In this document: in pieces, positions 22,747 to 35,904 of the stretch
How the letters are laid out: each line of letters begins with the position of its first letter
How positions within the stretch are numbered: position 1 is the stretch's first letter
DNA from: Panopea generosa
Taxonomy: Eukaryota > Mollusca > Bivalvia > Adapedonta > Hiatellidae
Assembly (NCBI GenBank): GCA_029582155.1
Contig: CM055901.1
Coordinates: 48,729,228 to 48,793,227 of the forward strand
DNA: 64,000 bases
Direction: 5' to 3'
Translations under genes and position numbers: made by a program
The notes under the pieces: model-generated
Seen by the model: the letters and a program-made list of their open reading frames with translations, nothing else
The model's database searches: none
What the model was told of the DNA's origin: nothing

Positions 22747-23823
22747 GAGATAATTATTAGTGAATAACCAAGACATAAAGGTACAGACTAAACTACGGCG
22801 AGTGCGCCTAGCTACAATGCAAACCATAAATACAATATCAAGGCCTCTGCCAAACCAAATAAATTTGGTGTCGACCATGAGTTATGTACTATGAAATTAC
22901 ATGCAACACATCTGGACAGGGTGGACAAATTTACATACATAAACTGATAGCTTTATATGAGTAGGATCCAGTTAAGGATTCATTACTTTATATATAATTA
23001 TATAGTGTGGTAGTGCCTTTCATAATGAGGGGTGTTTCATTTTCAATATTTTTCTGTTACTATAAAACCATACATGTGATATTTTCAGGACCCCAACCTG
23101 TGAATTTAGTGATTATTTTATGTGAATTTATGCTTTTAATTTGTGGTTTTCACAAAAGATTTTGGAAGTGACAGGATATATTACAGGCGGAGTCTGATAT
23201 TAATTATTTTTATTCATAATCATTTGTAATATTAAATAAAAATAAATTATATTATTTTAATTTTCATTATTTCCATGTTTAAGCATTTCCGGCATCCACT
23301 TCATTCAATATCAATGTTTTTCATCCTGGTCTTGTGCATACACCTAAAATATTTATATACACACCTTCCAAAACAGGCACCTTATGTCTAGTCTCTGAAA
23401 TAGGCACTCCAGGGATCAAAGAACACCTCATGGAATAACAAACTTGTTATAATCTTTCCAACAACAACCTGGTAGTACATAAATAAATCATCTGAGTAAA
23501 TGTAATGTATATATTGCTTTAAAAATATGATAACAAAACTTCAAAGACTGACCTACGAACACCAAACATCAATTCAGTGCATTAATAATCAATTGCATTA
23601 ATATTCAATTATTAAAATACAATACAAATCTCTTCTATCTCAGTATCTGTTTAGTCACCGATGATTGTTTGCAAATCCTCCATCTACCAAACACTCGTTT
23701 TCTATACAATCTGCTGAGACAAATGGATTCCTTTAAGTCTTAAACCCACTTCAATTATAAAGATTTTCTTCCAGTTGTAATCATTTAATTACATAATCAA
23801 TTAACACCTACTCCCTTGGAATA
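22747..23823. other. Intronic AT-rich DNA, nothing recognised
   Basis: No intact element ends or exons were found. Confidence 0.45.
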
Positions 23824-24334
23824 TTTTTGGTTAGGCCGCATGAGCAACCGAAACCTATATAAGGGCAAGTTAAGAAATTGACTCTCGGCGCTGCTATATT
23901 GAAACGTCACGGTCACGTGTTAAACAAATGGAGGTCGCCATTGTTTTTCTAAACAGTGCATCATGGGAATGTATAAACTGCTATTGATATTTAAACCTAG
24001 TCATGTTCCGACCACTTTCCGGCTAAAAGGAAAATTCAAATGCGGTGTGTGTGTAATAATTGATTGTGTTGTTTTAATGCACTAATTGAGATCACTATGA
24101 ATTGTTCTTTGCATATTTAATCAAGAAAAAAAAAAGGTAATGCCTTAAATCAAGGAATTTTCTTAAATTTTTGTTTAAATGAGGTCTTGAAACTTATCTG
24201 TTTTGGCAATTTATCGCCATTTCTGACAGATTCCTACCGAGTTAATGTAAATAATTTTCAAATAATGATGTATTTACTCAATTATTACAATATGCTGAAC
24301 ATATAACAATGAAAAAAATAACAAAATTAAACAG
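23824..24334 (-). repeat. Dispersed repeat R1, copy 2 (empty site)
   Basis: The reverse complement aligns with 819-1452 across nearly its whole length, but lacks the 139-bp MITE. The uninterrupted site is at about 23995-24004 (CCTAGTCATG). Confidence 0.75.
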
Positions 24335-25152
24335 CTACAGTTGTTTATTTTATTCGATACAACAGAAATATAAACATAGTTTAATGGTGTGACATATTTT
24401 CAGCACGTCATCAGAATCAGATATACCGCCGAATGCGCAAGTTTTGGAAAAAATATTAATATAAACAGTTGTTTTTAAAAATAATATATCCACAAATTAA
24501 TTTAAAATTTGGATAAAAATTATATTAAATTTTATTATTATCACAGCAGTAAATTGTATAGAACATAGCAGCAAGTACGTTAGACAATATATAAGGTAAT
24601 TTTTTTTTTTTAAATATGCAAATGACAATACATAATGATTGAGATCAGTACATTTAAACATCAAAGTTACTATCAGGCACACCAGCAGCCAGAACCTTGT
24701 CGGGATTTGGTAACACCCATGTATTGTACCCTGTACAAGAAACCAAACTTAAAAATTCATTCACTTTAATTGCCACATTGTTTATAAGACCTAACCATTG
24801 GATGCTTTTTAAAAGCACCCAATTTGTTTCTTTTACCATGGAAACAAATAGCCAAAATTGCTAAATTTTTCACTTTCAAAGAACAACTACAAAACCTAGT
24901 CGTCCAGTACAGTTTTTTGCTATGAGCAAATTCATGTTTCAGAACTCAAACCGGCTGAACTACCCCATATGGTGAGGGATATTGTGGCTATTTCTTCTTG
25001 TATTTTAATATAAAATGTTATGACTGGTAAACTTTGAGTTTAAGTAGGGTTCAACTTAGCAGCTTTATAAATACAGACCCAGGGATTATAATTGGACAAA
25101 AAAATGGTTTATTTAAAAAATTTGAAAAATCGAGATATTATAACTTCCTTAA
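24335..25152. other. Intronic AT-rich DNA, nothing recognised
   Basis: No exon or intact repeat was seen. Confidence 0.45.
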
Positions 25153-25713
25153 AAGGGAATTTATCAGGATTTTTTAAACTTTTAAAATTGGCTAAAAACA
25201 TTTTTTTTTTTCAGTATATCATTCCTATTATCTATAAATATTATACTCACTGAACCAATATTGCTAAAAGGATATTTATCTAAACATGCCAAAATCATGT
25301 TAAAAAGTGACTTCCTAACTTAGGCTACATGCCTGGGTTAGACTAAAATAGATACCTCGCTAGTCTTAAAAGTGCAACATATTTTGAGATGTATTTAATG
25401 AGTACGCCGTTTTTGATTTTTAAAATGTAGATGCGCTATTGATACAAGCTTATACGTAGCAAAAATTGTTATATCTTAGAAAGAGCCCAAATGCCGTCAA
25501 GCAGTATGTAAGTGCTGTCTATTTTTAGAATGGGGATTTTTTTTTTCAAGTTTACCACTCAAATTTAGATATTGATTTGTCACGTTTTGGCGGATTTTAC
25601 AAACCAAACCATTTGGATTTTATTTATTGATGATAATGCGATCTTTTTATCCATTTTAATAATGATGTTATTTTTTAAGACATTTATAGCTTTTTTTCCC
25701 CGTTATATTCCCT
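25153..25713 (+). mobile_element. TTAA element family B copy
   Basis: TTAA at 25149-25152 is followed by AAGGGAATTTATCAGG. The body shares ATCTAAACATGCCAAAATCA, CTTCCTAACTTAGGCTACAT, AAGTGCTGTCTATTTTTAGA and GGCGGATTTTACA with other copies. The right end GTTATATTCCC precedes TTTAA, so TTAA lies at 25714-25717. Confidence 0.75.
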
Positions 25714-25984
25714 TTAATTTCACTGATATTTTCTCCTAATTCTTTTGATGTTTTTGATGTTTCAAACACATGCTTGGTAAATGTTCACTCACTGAAGGAG
25801 GTTCTACAAATAACAGCCTTATTGATTTGTGCTGATATACATGCTTCAGTTCAATTAGGTGCTGATACTGTAAAAGAGCAATGATCTGTTTGAACTAAAT
25901 AGCTGACTGAGCCAACATTTAAGTAAGGAAAGTGCATGCAAACAATATTTTAATTTTGGCCTTATGTAGAAGAACACAGTTGCT

Positions 25985-27290
25985 CTTTGCCTGATACTGC
26001 TTCTGTATAATGTATCTTCTTCCCTATTAAGTGTTTGTGTATAATGTATTTTCTTCCCTATTAAGTGTTTGTGTATAATGTATTTTCTTCCCTATTAAGT
26101 GTTTGTGTATGATGTATATTCTTCCCTATTATATGTTTGTGTATAATGTATTTTCTTCCCTATTAAGTGTTTGTGTATAATGTATATTCTTCTCTATTAT
26201 ATGTTTGTGTATAATGTATATTCTTCCCTATTATGTGTTTGTGTATAATGTATATTCTTCCCAATAATGTGTTTGTGTTTTTTTTTTCATGTAAATATTC
26301 TTTCCTTTTATGTGTTTGTGTTTTGTTTGTGTAAATAGTCTTCCCTATTATGTGTTTGTGTATTGTTTGTGTAAATATGCTTCCCTTTCATGTATTTGTG
26401 TAAATAGTTTTCCCTATTATGTGTTTGTGTATTTTTGTGTAATTATTCTTCCAAACAGTTTATTTGTGTCAATATTCTTCCCTATTACATGTTTTGTATT
26501 GTTTGTGTAAATATTCTTACATACTGTGTGTTTGTGTGAATGTTCTTTCCTATCATGTGTTTGTATTGTTTGTGGAAATACTCTTCCCTAGTATGTGTTT
26601 TGTATTGTTTGTGTAATTATTCTTAAAACGTGTGTTGTGGAAATATTCTTCCCTAGTATGTGTTTTGTATTGTTTGTGTAATTATTCATAAAACAGTGTG
26701 TTTGTGGAAATATTCTTCCCTAGTATGTGTTTTGTATTGTTTGTGTAATTATTCTTAAAACAGTGTGTTTGTGGAAATATTCTTCCCTAGTATGTGTTTT
26801 GTATTGTTCGTGTAATTATATTAAAACAGTGTGTTTGTGGAAATATTCTTCTCTTTTATGTGTTTGTTTATTGTTTGTGTAAATATTCTTCCCTGTTATT
26901 ATCTGTTTGTGTATTATATTCTTACCTATTTTGTGTGTGTATTGTTTGTGTAAATATTCTTTAATACTATGTGTTTGTGTAAATGTTCTTGCCATGTGTT
27001 TGTATATTGTTTGTAAATATGTTTTTATACTATGTATTTACATAATTGTTCTTCCTATGTAGTTATATAAATATTTTGCCATACTGTGTGTTTGTGTAAA
27101 TATTCTTTCATACTATGTGTTTGTGTAATTGTACTTCCTATGTGTTTGTGTAAATATTCTTCGATACTGTGTATTTGTGTGTTGTTTGTGTAAATGTTAT
27201 TCTGTATTTCATATTTGATATGTATTGTTTGTGTGAATATTAGCTTCCATACTTTGTGATTGTGTAAATATTCTTCCACATTGCCACAAG
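25985..27290. repeat. 34-36-bp degenerate tandem array
   Basis: Early units are CTTCCCTATTAAGTGTTTGT then GTATAATGTATTTT, with 34-base spacing. Later units diverge, with TGTATTGTTTGTGTAAATAT inserts. The array ends about 90 bases before the exon at 27384. Open frames on both strands here are products of the repeat. Confidence 0.9.
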
Positions 27291-27383
27291 CATCTTGTTG
27301 ATTGAAAGTTCACAGTACTTTATGCTTGATTGTTGTTCATAATTTTATGTAGGATTTTCTTATTCTTTTCTTTTTATTTTCAG

Positions 27384-27481
27384 CATGTGGGGCATGTTGT
27401 CATAACTGTTGTCTGTCAACAGCCAAGAACAACTGCAGCCGAGACAAGACTGGAGAACAGACAACAATGGATGGGCCATTT
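27384..27481 (+). CDS. Cysteine-rich internal exon of SAM-domain gene
   Basis: This 98-base exon follows a long pyrimidine tract ending TTTTCAG and precedes the strong donor GTGAGT. With the split Ala codon from the previous exon it reads A-CGACCHNCCLSTAKNNCS and continues RDKTGEQTTMDGPF, with no stop in 32 codons. Six Cys fall in this exon, at residues 1, 4, 5, 8, 9 and 17, and one more lies just upstream in the preceding exon. The block is compact, with paired CC dipeptides, and could bind metal, be palmitoylated or form disulfides; the sequence does not decide between these. The exon ends exactly at a codon boundary, matching the phase of the next exon. GC content and codon use are clearly higher than in the AT-rich flanks, and the upstream side is a tandem repeat array. 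Confidence 0.75.
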
Positions 27482-27592
27482 GTGAGTATTTATAAATCTT
27501 AGTTATTCTACACAGAAACAAGCAAGCTCCATCAAGTCGTGAAGAATATGTCATTGCAGAAACAAATCATACTTTCTCACTCAATCATGTTG

Positions 27593-27755
27593 CCGCAGTG
27601 GTGGTCTAGTGGTAGAGCATTTACTGAAGTTTGTCTGTTGGATCCCCAGCCAGGTTATGCCAACGACTAAAAGCTTCCTCGCTTGGCACTTAGCATTTAG
27701 AGGGTAGTTCTAGGTCTGGTCAGTCCGGTGTCAGTATAATGTGACCTGGTGAGGC
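27593..27755 (+). mobile_element. SINE family 1, tail-truncated copy
   Basis: The head GCAGTGGTGGTCTAGTGGTA is followed by GGATCCCCAGCC, AGCTTCCTCGCTTGGCACTT and GTCAGTATAATGTGACCTGG, then the similarity stops. Confidence 0.7.
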
Positions 27756-28565
27756 AAGGACTTAAAAGATATATGACAGCATTGCAGTTTTTGGCCTAGG
27801 ACTTGCAGCAAAGACCACTGAACGTGAATTTCTGACAATATCACCTTTTGGATGGTTGCCAACCCAAAAGTGCAAAATAGTCTTCTATGAGAATGAATGC
27901 ATGTGAAAAGTAGTTCAACTCTTGGATCAAACTGAACTGCATTTTAAGTTTAAGCAAAACAGACCATATAATAAGGTTTGAATGATTTTGAAAGGCTTTA
28001 AAAGACCCATTAGAAGTTTATGAACTCTGTAAAAGTGATTACATCACATTACAAAGTCATGTAGCCATATGCAAAGTTAGTATCAGGCATCACATGATCT
28101 AATTTAGGGTGTGATACTAAAACCCAGCCAGGTTGCGATTGTCCCCACCATATTCGGGCTGCAGGGAAAAGTTAAATGTGACCTGTGTCATAATGTTGTT
28201 TAGTTGCACTAAAATCCTGGGATACGCAACATGAGATAGGACCAGTCATCATGTATGTGTTCAAAAAACTTGTACAAAGTTATGTTAACACAAATATTTC
28301 AGATGCCAAAACAACTTGGCAATGGCTGGATGATATAATTTACACTAATAGAAACATTCAAAAATAGGGTGAACATTGAACAGAACTTTGCAGAAAGAAT
28401 ACCAGTGAAATAGTTGGCACAGAAAAAGGACAAATTAAAATATCAAAATGGCTTAGGTTACTATTTGCAAAATATTGACATAAATAAAATTCAATAAACT
28501 GTGCAACTAGATCAGAGATTATGCTAGGCATGGTCATGACATTTAAGAGACATTTCAAGTTTTTT
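27756..28565. other. Intronic DNA, nothing recognised
   Basis: No exon or intact repeat end was identified. Confidence 0.45.
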
Positions 28566-29540
28566 TAGCTCACCTGAGCAAAGTTCAAAGTGAGCTATAT
28601 TGATTGCCCTGTGTCCGCCATGCCATCTGTCTGTGCTTTTTTTATTGTCTACACTTTATAGCACCCACATTTTACATTGGAACTTTACAAGACTGACGTA
28701 GAAGTTATCTTATACAATTTCTTGAACTGTTCAAATTAATATTTAATGCCAGAGTTGTGACCCTTGAATCATCAAGATTTGCATTATTTAAGTTATATGC
28801 ATTTTAGTACCTGCAGTTTTCATTTGTTCTTCACCAAACTTACACAGTAGTTATATATTTATGATATCTCAGCTGACCAGTAGTGTCTGATGTACGGCTC
28901 TTAATATTTTATAAAAAAATTTCTTTGTTTAGCATTGTCTCTTCAGCCGTAGATGGGCAGTTTAGAGCAAATGTGGTCCTGTTGCTCTATTATATAGAAC
29001 ACATAAACAGACATCAATAGAGTGGTTTTAGCCAGGCATATTTTGTCACACTAGTGTGCTGATGACAAATCTAATACTGAGTTATGAAATACCATAATGT
29101 GGATTGTAAATTTGGTTCCATAAATTTATTTGATTTCAAGTTGAGCTTGTCTGATTGGCTGTCATCCATAAACTTTGTGTACTGTGCACTCTGGTACCAG
29201 CAATTTTCATTGGATCTTCACCAAACCGATATAATATTTATATAACCATAATACCTGGAACAAAATCTTGAATTTGCCAAATGTGATGATTAATGCCAGA
29301 GTTAATGGCTCTTAAATCATCAAAAAATGCTGTTATTTGCTGTTATGACATTGTGCACACTAGCACTTGCAATTTTTATTTGGTCATCACCAAACTTACA
29401 TAGTAGTTATATATTTATAATATCTCAACTGAACAGCTTTTAATGTCTGATTAGTGGCCCTTGCAATTTAAAAAAGTTTATTCTTTGACATTGTCTCTGG
29501 TATGTGTAAAGGCTTTAGGAAGGATGTGACCCTCTTGGTT
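28566..29540 (+). repeat. Interspersed elements related to 4264-4648 (decayed)
   Basis: Begins with an inverted repeat (AGCTCAC ... GTGAGCT, about 28568-28595). CTCACCTGAGC starts are shared with the element at 63700. The text ATTGGATCTTCACCAAAC and its variants appears three times, with ACACTCTAGCACC-like phrases. Decayed ends resembling GGCCCTCTTG lie near 28985 and 29535. Confidence 0.5.
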
Positions 29541-30829
29541 ATTTTCAAATAGAATCCTAACCAAACTAACAAATATATAAAATGATTGTAATAATAATAA
29601 AGTTTGAAATAATAATAGTAACAATAATAATATGTAGACAGAATGGCTCAAGTTTAATAATGACAGAGCTATGGCCCCTGTATTGTGAAAAATGGCCTTT
29701 TCTGGCCACCTTAATAACATAATGCCAACCCACCCTGAAGGATGGATCTGTAATAGAACCATTACATAACCTAGTCTACCATTTTGAATTAATTTTCATT
29801 TACTTGGCCAATATCAGCTTGACTCTGCTTCTGGCTATGCAAGTGTGGTGACACCCATTTCTTCTTTTATACCACATATTTCGAACAGTTCAGATTTGAA
29901 AGATAAACTTAATATTACCTATTAAATTAAAAAGAACAATAAAGTTACACTTGAACAATTGTGCAGACTTTACAAGTTGTCATTGCAGTTAAAACAATAG
30001 AATTTATAATTATAACTGTTAATCTATCTGCACTTACAACTTACCCATTAGCTAACATCAAATCTACCCAAATCATTTCAAGCTATATGGATTAACTGAT
30101 TAATATTAATTACCCGAAACCCAATCTGTGACTAAACTGTGGGTAGAATTTGACCCAATAGACATTAGATTGTTCGCCCACTGAGGTGACGGAGTGCTCA
30201 GTTCCACGGTCTGACATCCAAGCCATTAAAATTAATCTGATCGCGGGTCAGCTGGATCGATATTCATCATTTGTTTTAATCAATCATAGGTAGGTAGATT
30301 AGCATTGTTTTCAATACAGAATATTTATCTTTGATGCCTTTTTATAACAATGGTGACTTAATTTGTCACCCATAAATCAAAAGAGTTATTGTTGGTAGCA
30401 ATAAATAGTTTTGTGTTGTTACTAAAATAGAAGGAATAGGTAGGTCAGTTATTTTAAAATTTAAATATTTTTAGCTCGACTTTTGAAATTAAGAAGAGCT
30501 ATTTTACACGACCCAGCATTAGTTTTTTGTTGTTGTTTTTTTCTAAATTGAAGAATAGATCTCAATGATTACTACACATACAAATGAAACTCCATTTTGA
30601 TTTTAGGCAGAATTATAGATATTACTTGAGAAAATTTGGTTAAATTATTTAGCAAATTTATATATCAGTTACTACAACCCATACATCAATGAAAATTTCA
30701 CGTGTAAACACCACCATTATGGGCACTCAAGGGGACAATATGATAATTTGTTTGATTTTAAGCAAAATTATGGCCACTTATATTATGTGTTTAAGTTTTA
30801 TATTATATATTATATTCTTGCTTTGTGCT
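29541..30829. other. Intronic AT-rich DNA
   Basis: No exon was found. 30472-30530 carries AGCTCGACTTTTGAAATTAA with GAAGAGCT, an inverted-repeat start seen in other dispersed elements. Confidence 0.4.
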
Positions 30830-31005
30830 CAGCATTTAGAGGCGAGTTTTAGGTCTGGTCGTCGTGGTGTCAGAATATTGTGACTGGGTGGGGTAACATA
30901 CCATGTGTCTGCAGCATGATACTCCAGTGTGGACTGCCTCAAGTAGAGACCATAGCAATATAACTGAAAAATTGTTGAAAGCTATGCTAGCACCATAGAA
31001 CCAAC
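30830..31005 (+). mobile_element. SINE family 1 tail fragment
   Basis: Starts within the body (GCTCAGCATTTAGAGGCGAG) and continues through GTGTCAGAATATTGTGACTG, CCATGTGTCTGCAGCATGAT and ACTGCCTCAAGTAGAGACC to GAAAGCTATGCTAGCACCAT. The head is missing. Confidence 0.75.
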
Positions 31006-32180
31006 AACAAAGTTTTATGTTAGATTCATAATTAGTCATAGCATACTTTTGTCTTCACAACTATCAGGAGGTCTCAAGTGGAATAGTTTGGTTTGGAATT
31101 TAGGTAGCATTTTAGCCCATTTAATATTTATAAAATGTGTTTGCATCTTAAATTACTGGTCATACATAAATGGAATATCACAACTGGCTCTTAGTCTATA
31201 ATTATATTGAATGTGATCTCTCCCGAATTAGCTCTATTAACCACCTATGGAAAAAAGCAGGGGATTCTATGCCTGTCCCGCAGTTCATAGCAATTGACAG
31301 CTTACTAAACTGTGACATCATTCAAACTTTATCTGAAGCTACTGACCAATCAACATGCTCAAAATTAATGTGCTGCTATTTAACGAACCAAAATGGGAGA
31401 ACTGGGTTTTTTCTACAGACTAATTGGCTCCTCTATCATTAAGGGGAACAAGGGTGATAACTCTGTTTTAGGCAGTATTTTATTTTGCCTTTTTTATTTT
31501 TAAAGAAATTTGATTGAAGTGTCTCAGAAAGATCATATCTAGTTCTTACTCATCACAGAGCTATTATTTTGAGACAAGGTTTCAAAAGTGGAGCATGCTG
31601 TCCTCTGACAGCTCTTGTTTTTTTTGTTTTTTTGCAATATCAGTTTGGTCTTAATAACAGTTCTTTTCAAGTTTGTAAGGAGCTATATTATGTAGGTCAA
31701 TTCAGCATATTTGCGGTACTTCATGAGCCATAAATAAATGAAATGTTCTTTAAAAGTTTTCCTTACCTTGGTTAGATTCCAAAATGTTTCACCACCTGTC
31801 TGTCTTTCATGTGTGTTGTTCTGTATAGATAGATAGACAGTTTTATACAGCATATAGTCATACAATATAAATATTTATGAAATTTATGAAAATAGCTAAA
31901 CATTAAAATGATCATTTATCTAAAATACCATTAAACTGCATAATTTTACAGTTTGCTATAAATAACACAAAAGGTCGTTATATCACAAAATCTCAGTAAT
32001 CACATATTGATAGTTATTAATAGTTTGACAAAGGTTAAAAATATAAGCTGAAAATGAAATAGAATTGAATCTTAAAGTGATATGAAATGGTTGGAAAGCC
32101 GAGTAAAGTCTGAGGACTGTGAAATCCCACTGGTGCTCATCCATATAACGCGATTAAAAACAAAGTAAGACACTAATAAT
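31006..32180. other. Intronic DNA; element end with hairpin plus TCTTG at 31597-31617
   Basis: GCTGTC-CTCT-GACAGC (31597-31612) followed by TCTTG and a T run matches the terminal hairpin layout at 4629, 15647 and 59443. The element's start was not located. The rest is AT-rich with no recognised exon. Confidence 0.5.
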
Positions 32181-33118
32181 ACTGTGAAATCATTAACTTT
32201 CGTTGGTATTAATTTTCGTTGTTTTTGGTTCAAGGACATATTCATGGGCTCTAAATTTTGTTGAAAACGAATTTTAGAAAGAAAAAAAAGGTTTTAGTGA
32301 GATCTTTTGAAAACAAGTATTTCTATTACATAACATGTTTTAATTACTGCGGTAATAAATGCTTTATAACATGGGGTTATCGCGGGGACAGGTATCAATT
32401 AGTCGAGGCGTTGGTGTTTGATCAAGCTGTTATGATAACAACAATTGGAGAGGATTTGTCACATGTTGATGGTGTAAGTAAGTCAAGACCAACACAAATT
32501 CACTCATTAGAAATATTTATTCCTTGTTGACAAAAAGAAATAAAAACACAATGTTACATTGTGGGCTTCTTACTAAAATTCTGTATCATATTTATTTGCT
32601 TGCGGATTTTCTCTTTTAGAAATAGCTACTTGAAACAACGCAGGAAAAATTTGTCACACTGATGTAAAATGGGTCATCTACTATTGTAATTGACAATTGA
32701 TATTATTCTTCTAGGAAATAGTCTATTTCTAGCACTTCCACAGTGATGAAAATAAAATACATGGGAGTTAACACATGACCTCTGATATTGACACGCATAT
32801 TTTATGTAATGAAACAGATGGAGTATTAAATACAGTTACCGTATTTTAACTTAATCAGTGTACTAAATTAAAGATTTTCGATTTAACTTTCAATATAATA
32901 TCTAATAACTAAATCGCACACTAAATAAAAATTATCAGATAACATATATATCTAGCTAAGAAAGGTAGGTCTTAGTTTTAAGTACAGGTAAATGCTATGT
33001 TTTTCAGATGTAGCAAAATTTTATCCACGACCATTTTGTTAGGATTTAATTTTGTTGTCAAGGCCCCTAACAAGATCAACGAAAATTAGTACCCCATGAA
33101 AATTAATGATTTCATTGT
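32181..33118. mobile_element. DNA element with ~35-bp terminal inverted repeats
   Basis: The left end is TGAAATCATTAACTTTCGTT then GGTATTAATTTTCGTTG. The right end, read in reverse, is TGAAATCATTAATTTTCATG then GGGTACTAATTTTCGTTG. Length is about 0.94 kb. A 90-codon open frame inside (32258-32530) is not recognised as a transposase. Confidence 0.7.
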
Positions 33119-33329
33119 TATTGATTATACATTATTCTTTGAAAGTGTATTAAATATATAAACTAAATGAAAAAACATTATACACAAATATCATAAATTA
33201 CTTTAATGTATTTGTATGATTATACATGGTGCAAGTAGTTTGATTTTTTTTTTATAATTCGATTAATGCTCAATGGTTCCGGGGTGCTATATTATGAATG
33301 ATGGCAAGAATCAGAACACTGGGGTCCTT

Positions 33330-33576
33330 GGGCCTGTTTTCAGTATGCTTCGTATGTTTTAAGATTTTATTTTCGTATAAACAAATTGTGACACCTAGGA
33401 ACGTTTTATTTGCACTGTATTTTTGCAAATTTTAAAATGAATACTATTTACAGGACTTACAAAAGGTTGTAAAATGGTGTAAGCAAAACACTCAATTTCA
33501 TGTGGGTGTTTTGTTTGTTATTTCAAAATTTACACAAGAAGTTCGTAAACTTACAAATGTTAGTGAAATGGGCCCC
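33330..33576. mobile_element. Possible MITE with GGGCC(T/C) ends
   Basis: The left end is GGGCCTGTTTTCAGTATG and the right end AGTGAAATGGGCCCC; the inverted repeats are imperfect. About 247 bp. Internal sequences near both ends mention TTCGTA and TTACAAA motifs in opposite orientation. Confidence 0.4.
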
Positions 33577-33689
33577 AGGGAGGTGACACATTAAGTATAG
33601 CAGTGCTTTTTAGTTATCAGTTCTTTGAGTCTTATTCTACAGTCATGTTCAGTAACAGTTGTTTTCTACAGTCATGTTCAGTAAGAGTT

Positions 33690-33815
33690 GTTTTTAGTTG
33701 TGGGATATCATACCATGTGTCTGCAGCAGCGTTCAGAATACTGTCTCAAGTAGACACAATAAAGATATAACTGAAAAACTGTTGAAAGTGACCCTAAACA
33801 CTATAGCTACAACAA
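33690..33815 (+). mobile_element. SINE family 1 tail fragment
   Basis: Contains GATATCATACCATGTGTCTG, AGAATACTGTCTCAAGTAGA and GTTGAAAGTGACCCTAAACA. Head and body are missing. Confidence 0.7.
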
Positions 33816-35213
33816 CTGCAACAACATAAAATTATAAGCTCATAAATTCAAAATCTCAGAAATCTATAAACTTTTGAACATTACTGAAATGCACCCCGTT
33901 CTCTTTGTAGAGGGCTGAGTATTTTTTATCAATTGTGATAAAATTATTTAACAATATTTGTTGTATGATTATAATATACAAGCTGAATAGATATTGGTCA
34001 ATAATTACAGGAGTTATAGCCCTTTTCCAACATAATTTAAGATGAAATAATGGTTTCTGAGTAATTTTTTTTGAAAAGGTCCCTGTATTTAAGTAAGCCT
34101 AATATTTAGTGTGATATCATTCTAAAAAATAGATATGGTTCGATATTTGTCAATATTTGTCAAATATTTGCAGGAGTTATGACCCCTTCTTTTACTTAAT
34201 TTTTGGTAAAATTTACTAACACAGGCGTCTATGTACACATTTCTAGTTTTAAATAAATTATTCAGAAATCTTGGCTGGCTTATTGGTATGAGAGTGTTTT
34301 GCCATTTGTTGTCGTTTTGCCCTTTGTTGGTCTTTTTACCCTTTGTTTTTTTTTCATATTAGTAGGTTATATTTTGGTTTCCACTGAGTTGACCTTGTTT
34401 GCATGAACGAATGTATACAATACTTTTCTGTAAACTGCACTTTTGACGCAATTCAAATATCGAGTGACTTAATTTGAAAACACTACACCAATGTTAAGTC
34501 TACGACAACCAAAAGTGCAAATAGTTTATGATAGAGTTGTACATGTTTTTTAAGGTACAATTTCATTTTAAGGAGGGCTTTGATTTAACTAAATAGAAAA
34601 CAGTTAGGTTTTTGTCCATTTCCGAAACATTCAATATCTTATAAAACGCAACCTTCACTGCATTTGCATTTTCTTTCAATTAAATAATAAAATCGGATTG
34701 TTATACCATGTGACTGTAATAATGTGTATGACCAGTGCACGCAATGAGGCGTATTCTAATGTTTCTATTTAAGTGAAGTGAAGCTTGCCAATACCTATTG
34801 TAATTTTCAATGGACGTAACTCTATGCAGTGTAATTTGATTAGTTGTCTACCTATATAATATATGGTATACAGTTAACCTGACCCCAGACAGAACTCTAC
34901 CTAAAAAAATTCAACATAATAGACAATTCAATCAGGCCTGGCGAGAAGGTTATTAACTTCGTAAATCTTTGAAAAAACAAAAAACACTGACTGTCTGCCT
35001 ATTGCATGTACCTGTTGCGTGATACAATCTTCCAGTTGTAAATGCCTCAAAAAAGATCGCTTACATGTTATGTTTTAGAGGAATGGTGTACTATACGTGC
35101 CACACAGGTACGCAATTTACGAACAACAGAGCTGTGCTGATTTCAGCTTAATCGTTACGGTTTAATTAGCTCAAACTTTTCAAAGCTTTAGTATTTTGGT
35201 GATAATGTAGACT
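33816..35213. other. Intronic AT-rich DNA, nothing recognised
   Basis: TTATGGCCCCTT-like and GGAGTTATAGCCCTTTT phrases near 34010 and 34165 suggest decayed interspersed elements. No exon was seen. Confidence 0.4.
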
Positions 35214-35217
35214 TTAA

Positions 35218-35716
35218 GAGAGTATGTATCAGAGGAAAAAACACTCTAAATGCCTTAAAAATATAATTATTTTTAAAATGGATGAAAAGTGTCTCATTAT
35301 CATTAATAAATAAAATCAGAATGGTTAGGTATGTCAAATCCACCAAAACGTAGCAAACTTGATATTTAAGTTGCAGCGGTAAACTTTAACAAAATTCCCA
35401 TTTAAACAATAGACAGTAATTAAATAATGCTTGATATCCTTTGCATCGTCATAGGACTCTAAGATGAAACAGTTTTTACTACATGTAAACCTGTATCAGG
35501 AATCAAACTGATATCAAAATAAAATCACATGGCTCTTTTCATATGTCACAAAATATATTGCAATTTAAGAGAAAAAATTTAAAATTTAAAAAATTAAATA
35601 TATATATATAATATCCTTTTGGCAATATGGGGTCAGTAAGTATATATAGGCATGGTATATTTGAAAAAGATGTTTTTAGTCAATTTTAAAATTTTGAAAA
35701 ATCCTTATAGATTCAG
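35218..35716 (-). mobile_element. TTAA element family B copy
   Basis: TTAA at 35214-35217 is followed by GAGAGTATGTATCAG. Internal landmarks are ATGTCAAATCCACCAAAACG, CATGGCTCTTTTCATATGTC and TTTTTAGTCAATTTTAAAA. The right end (AATCCTTATAGATTC) has decayed and has no clear TTAA. Confidence 0.7.
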
Positions 35717-35904
35717 TATGATTTAGGTAGAGTAAATTAACTAAGTTGAGCATGTTATTTTTACTGTCACAAATATTCATGAAATTTAATCTACAACATT
35801 ACAAATTCTTGAAAAATCAGTTAAGCAAAAGACTTAGCTGTCACAAATTTTATGAAAATGAAACTGATATATTATATATAATTTATATAAAATCTTCAAA
35901 ATCA

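Larger units (their letters stand above)
9126..27383 (+). other. Intron of the SAM-domain gene, about 18.3 kb
   Basis: The donor GTAAGA and the acceptor TTTTCAG bracket 18,258 bases. The intron holds a pearl-like element, several SINEs, a split SINE with a nested MITE, two tandem arrays and two copies of an AGGGAATATATC-ended DNA element, all listed separately. No further exon compatible with the phases of the two flanking exons was recognised, and the flanking exons already join in frame without one. Confidence 0.6.

Noticed and set aside
26310..26510. Hydrophobic Cys/Val/Phe-rich open frame, and a - strand frame at 27055-27279
   Set aside because: They derive from the 34-36-bp tandem array.
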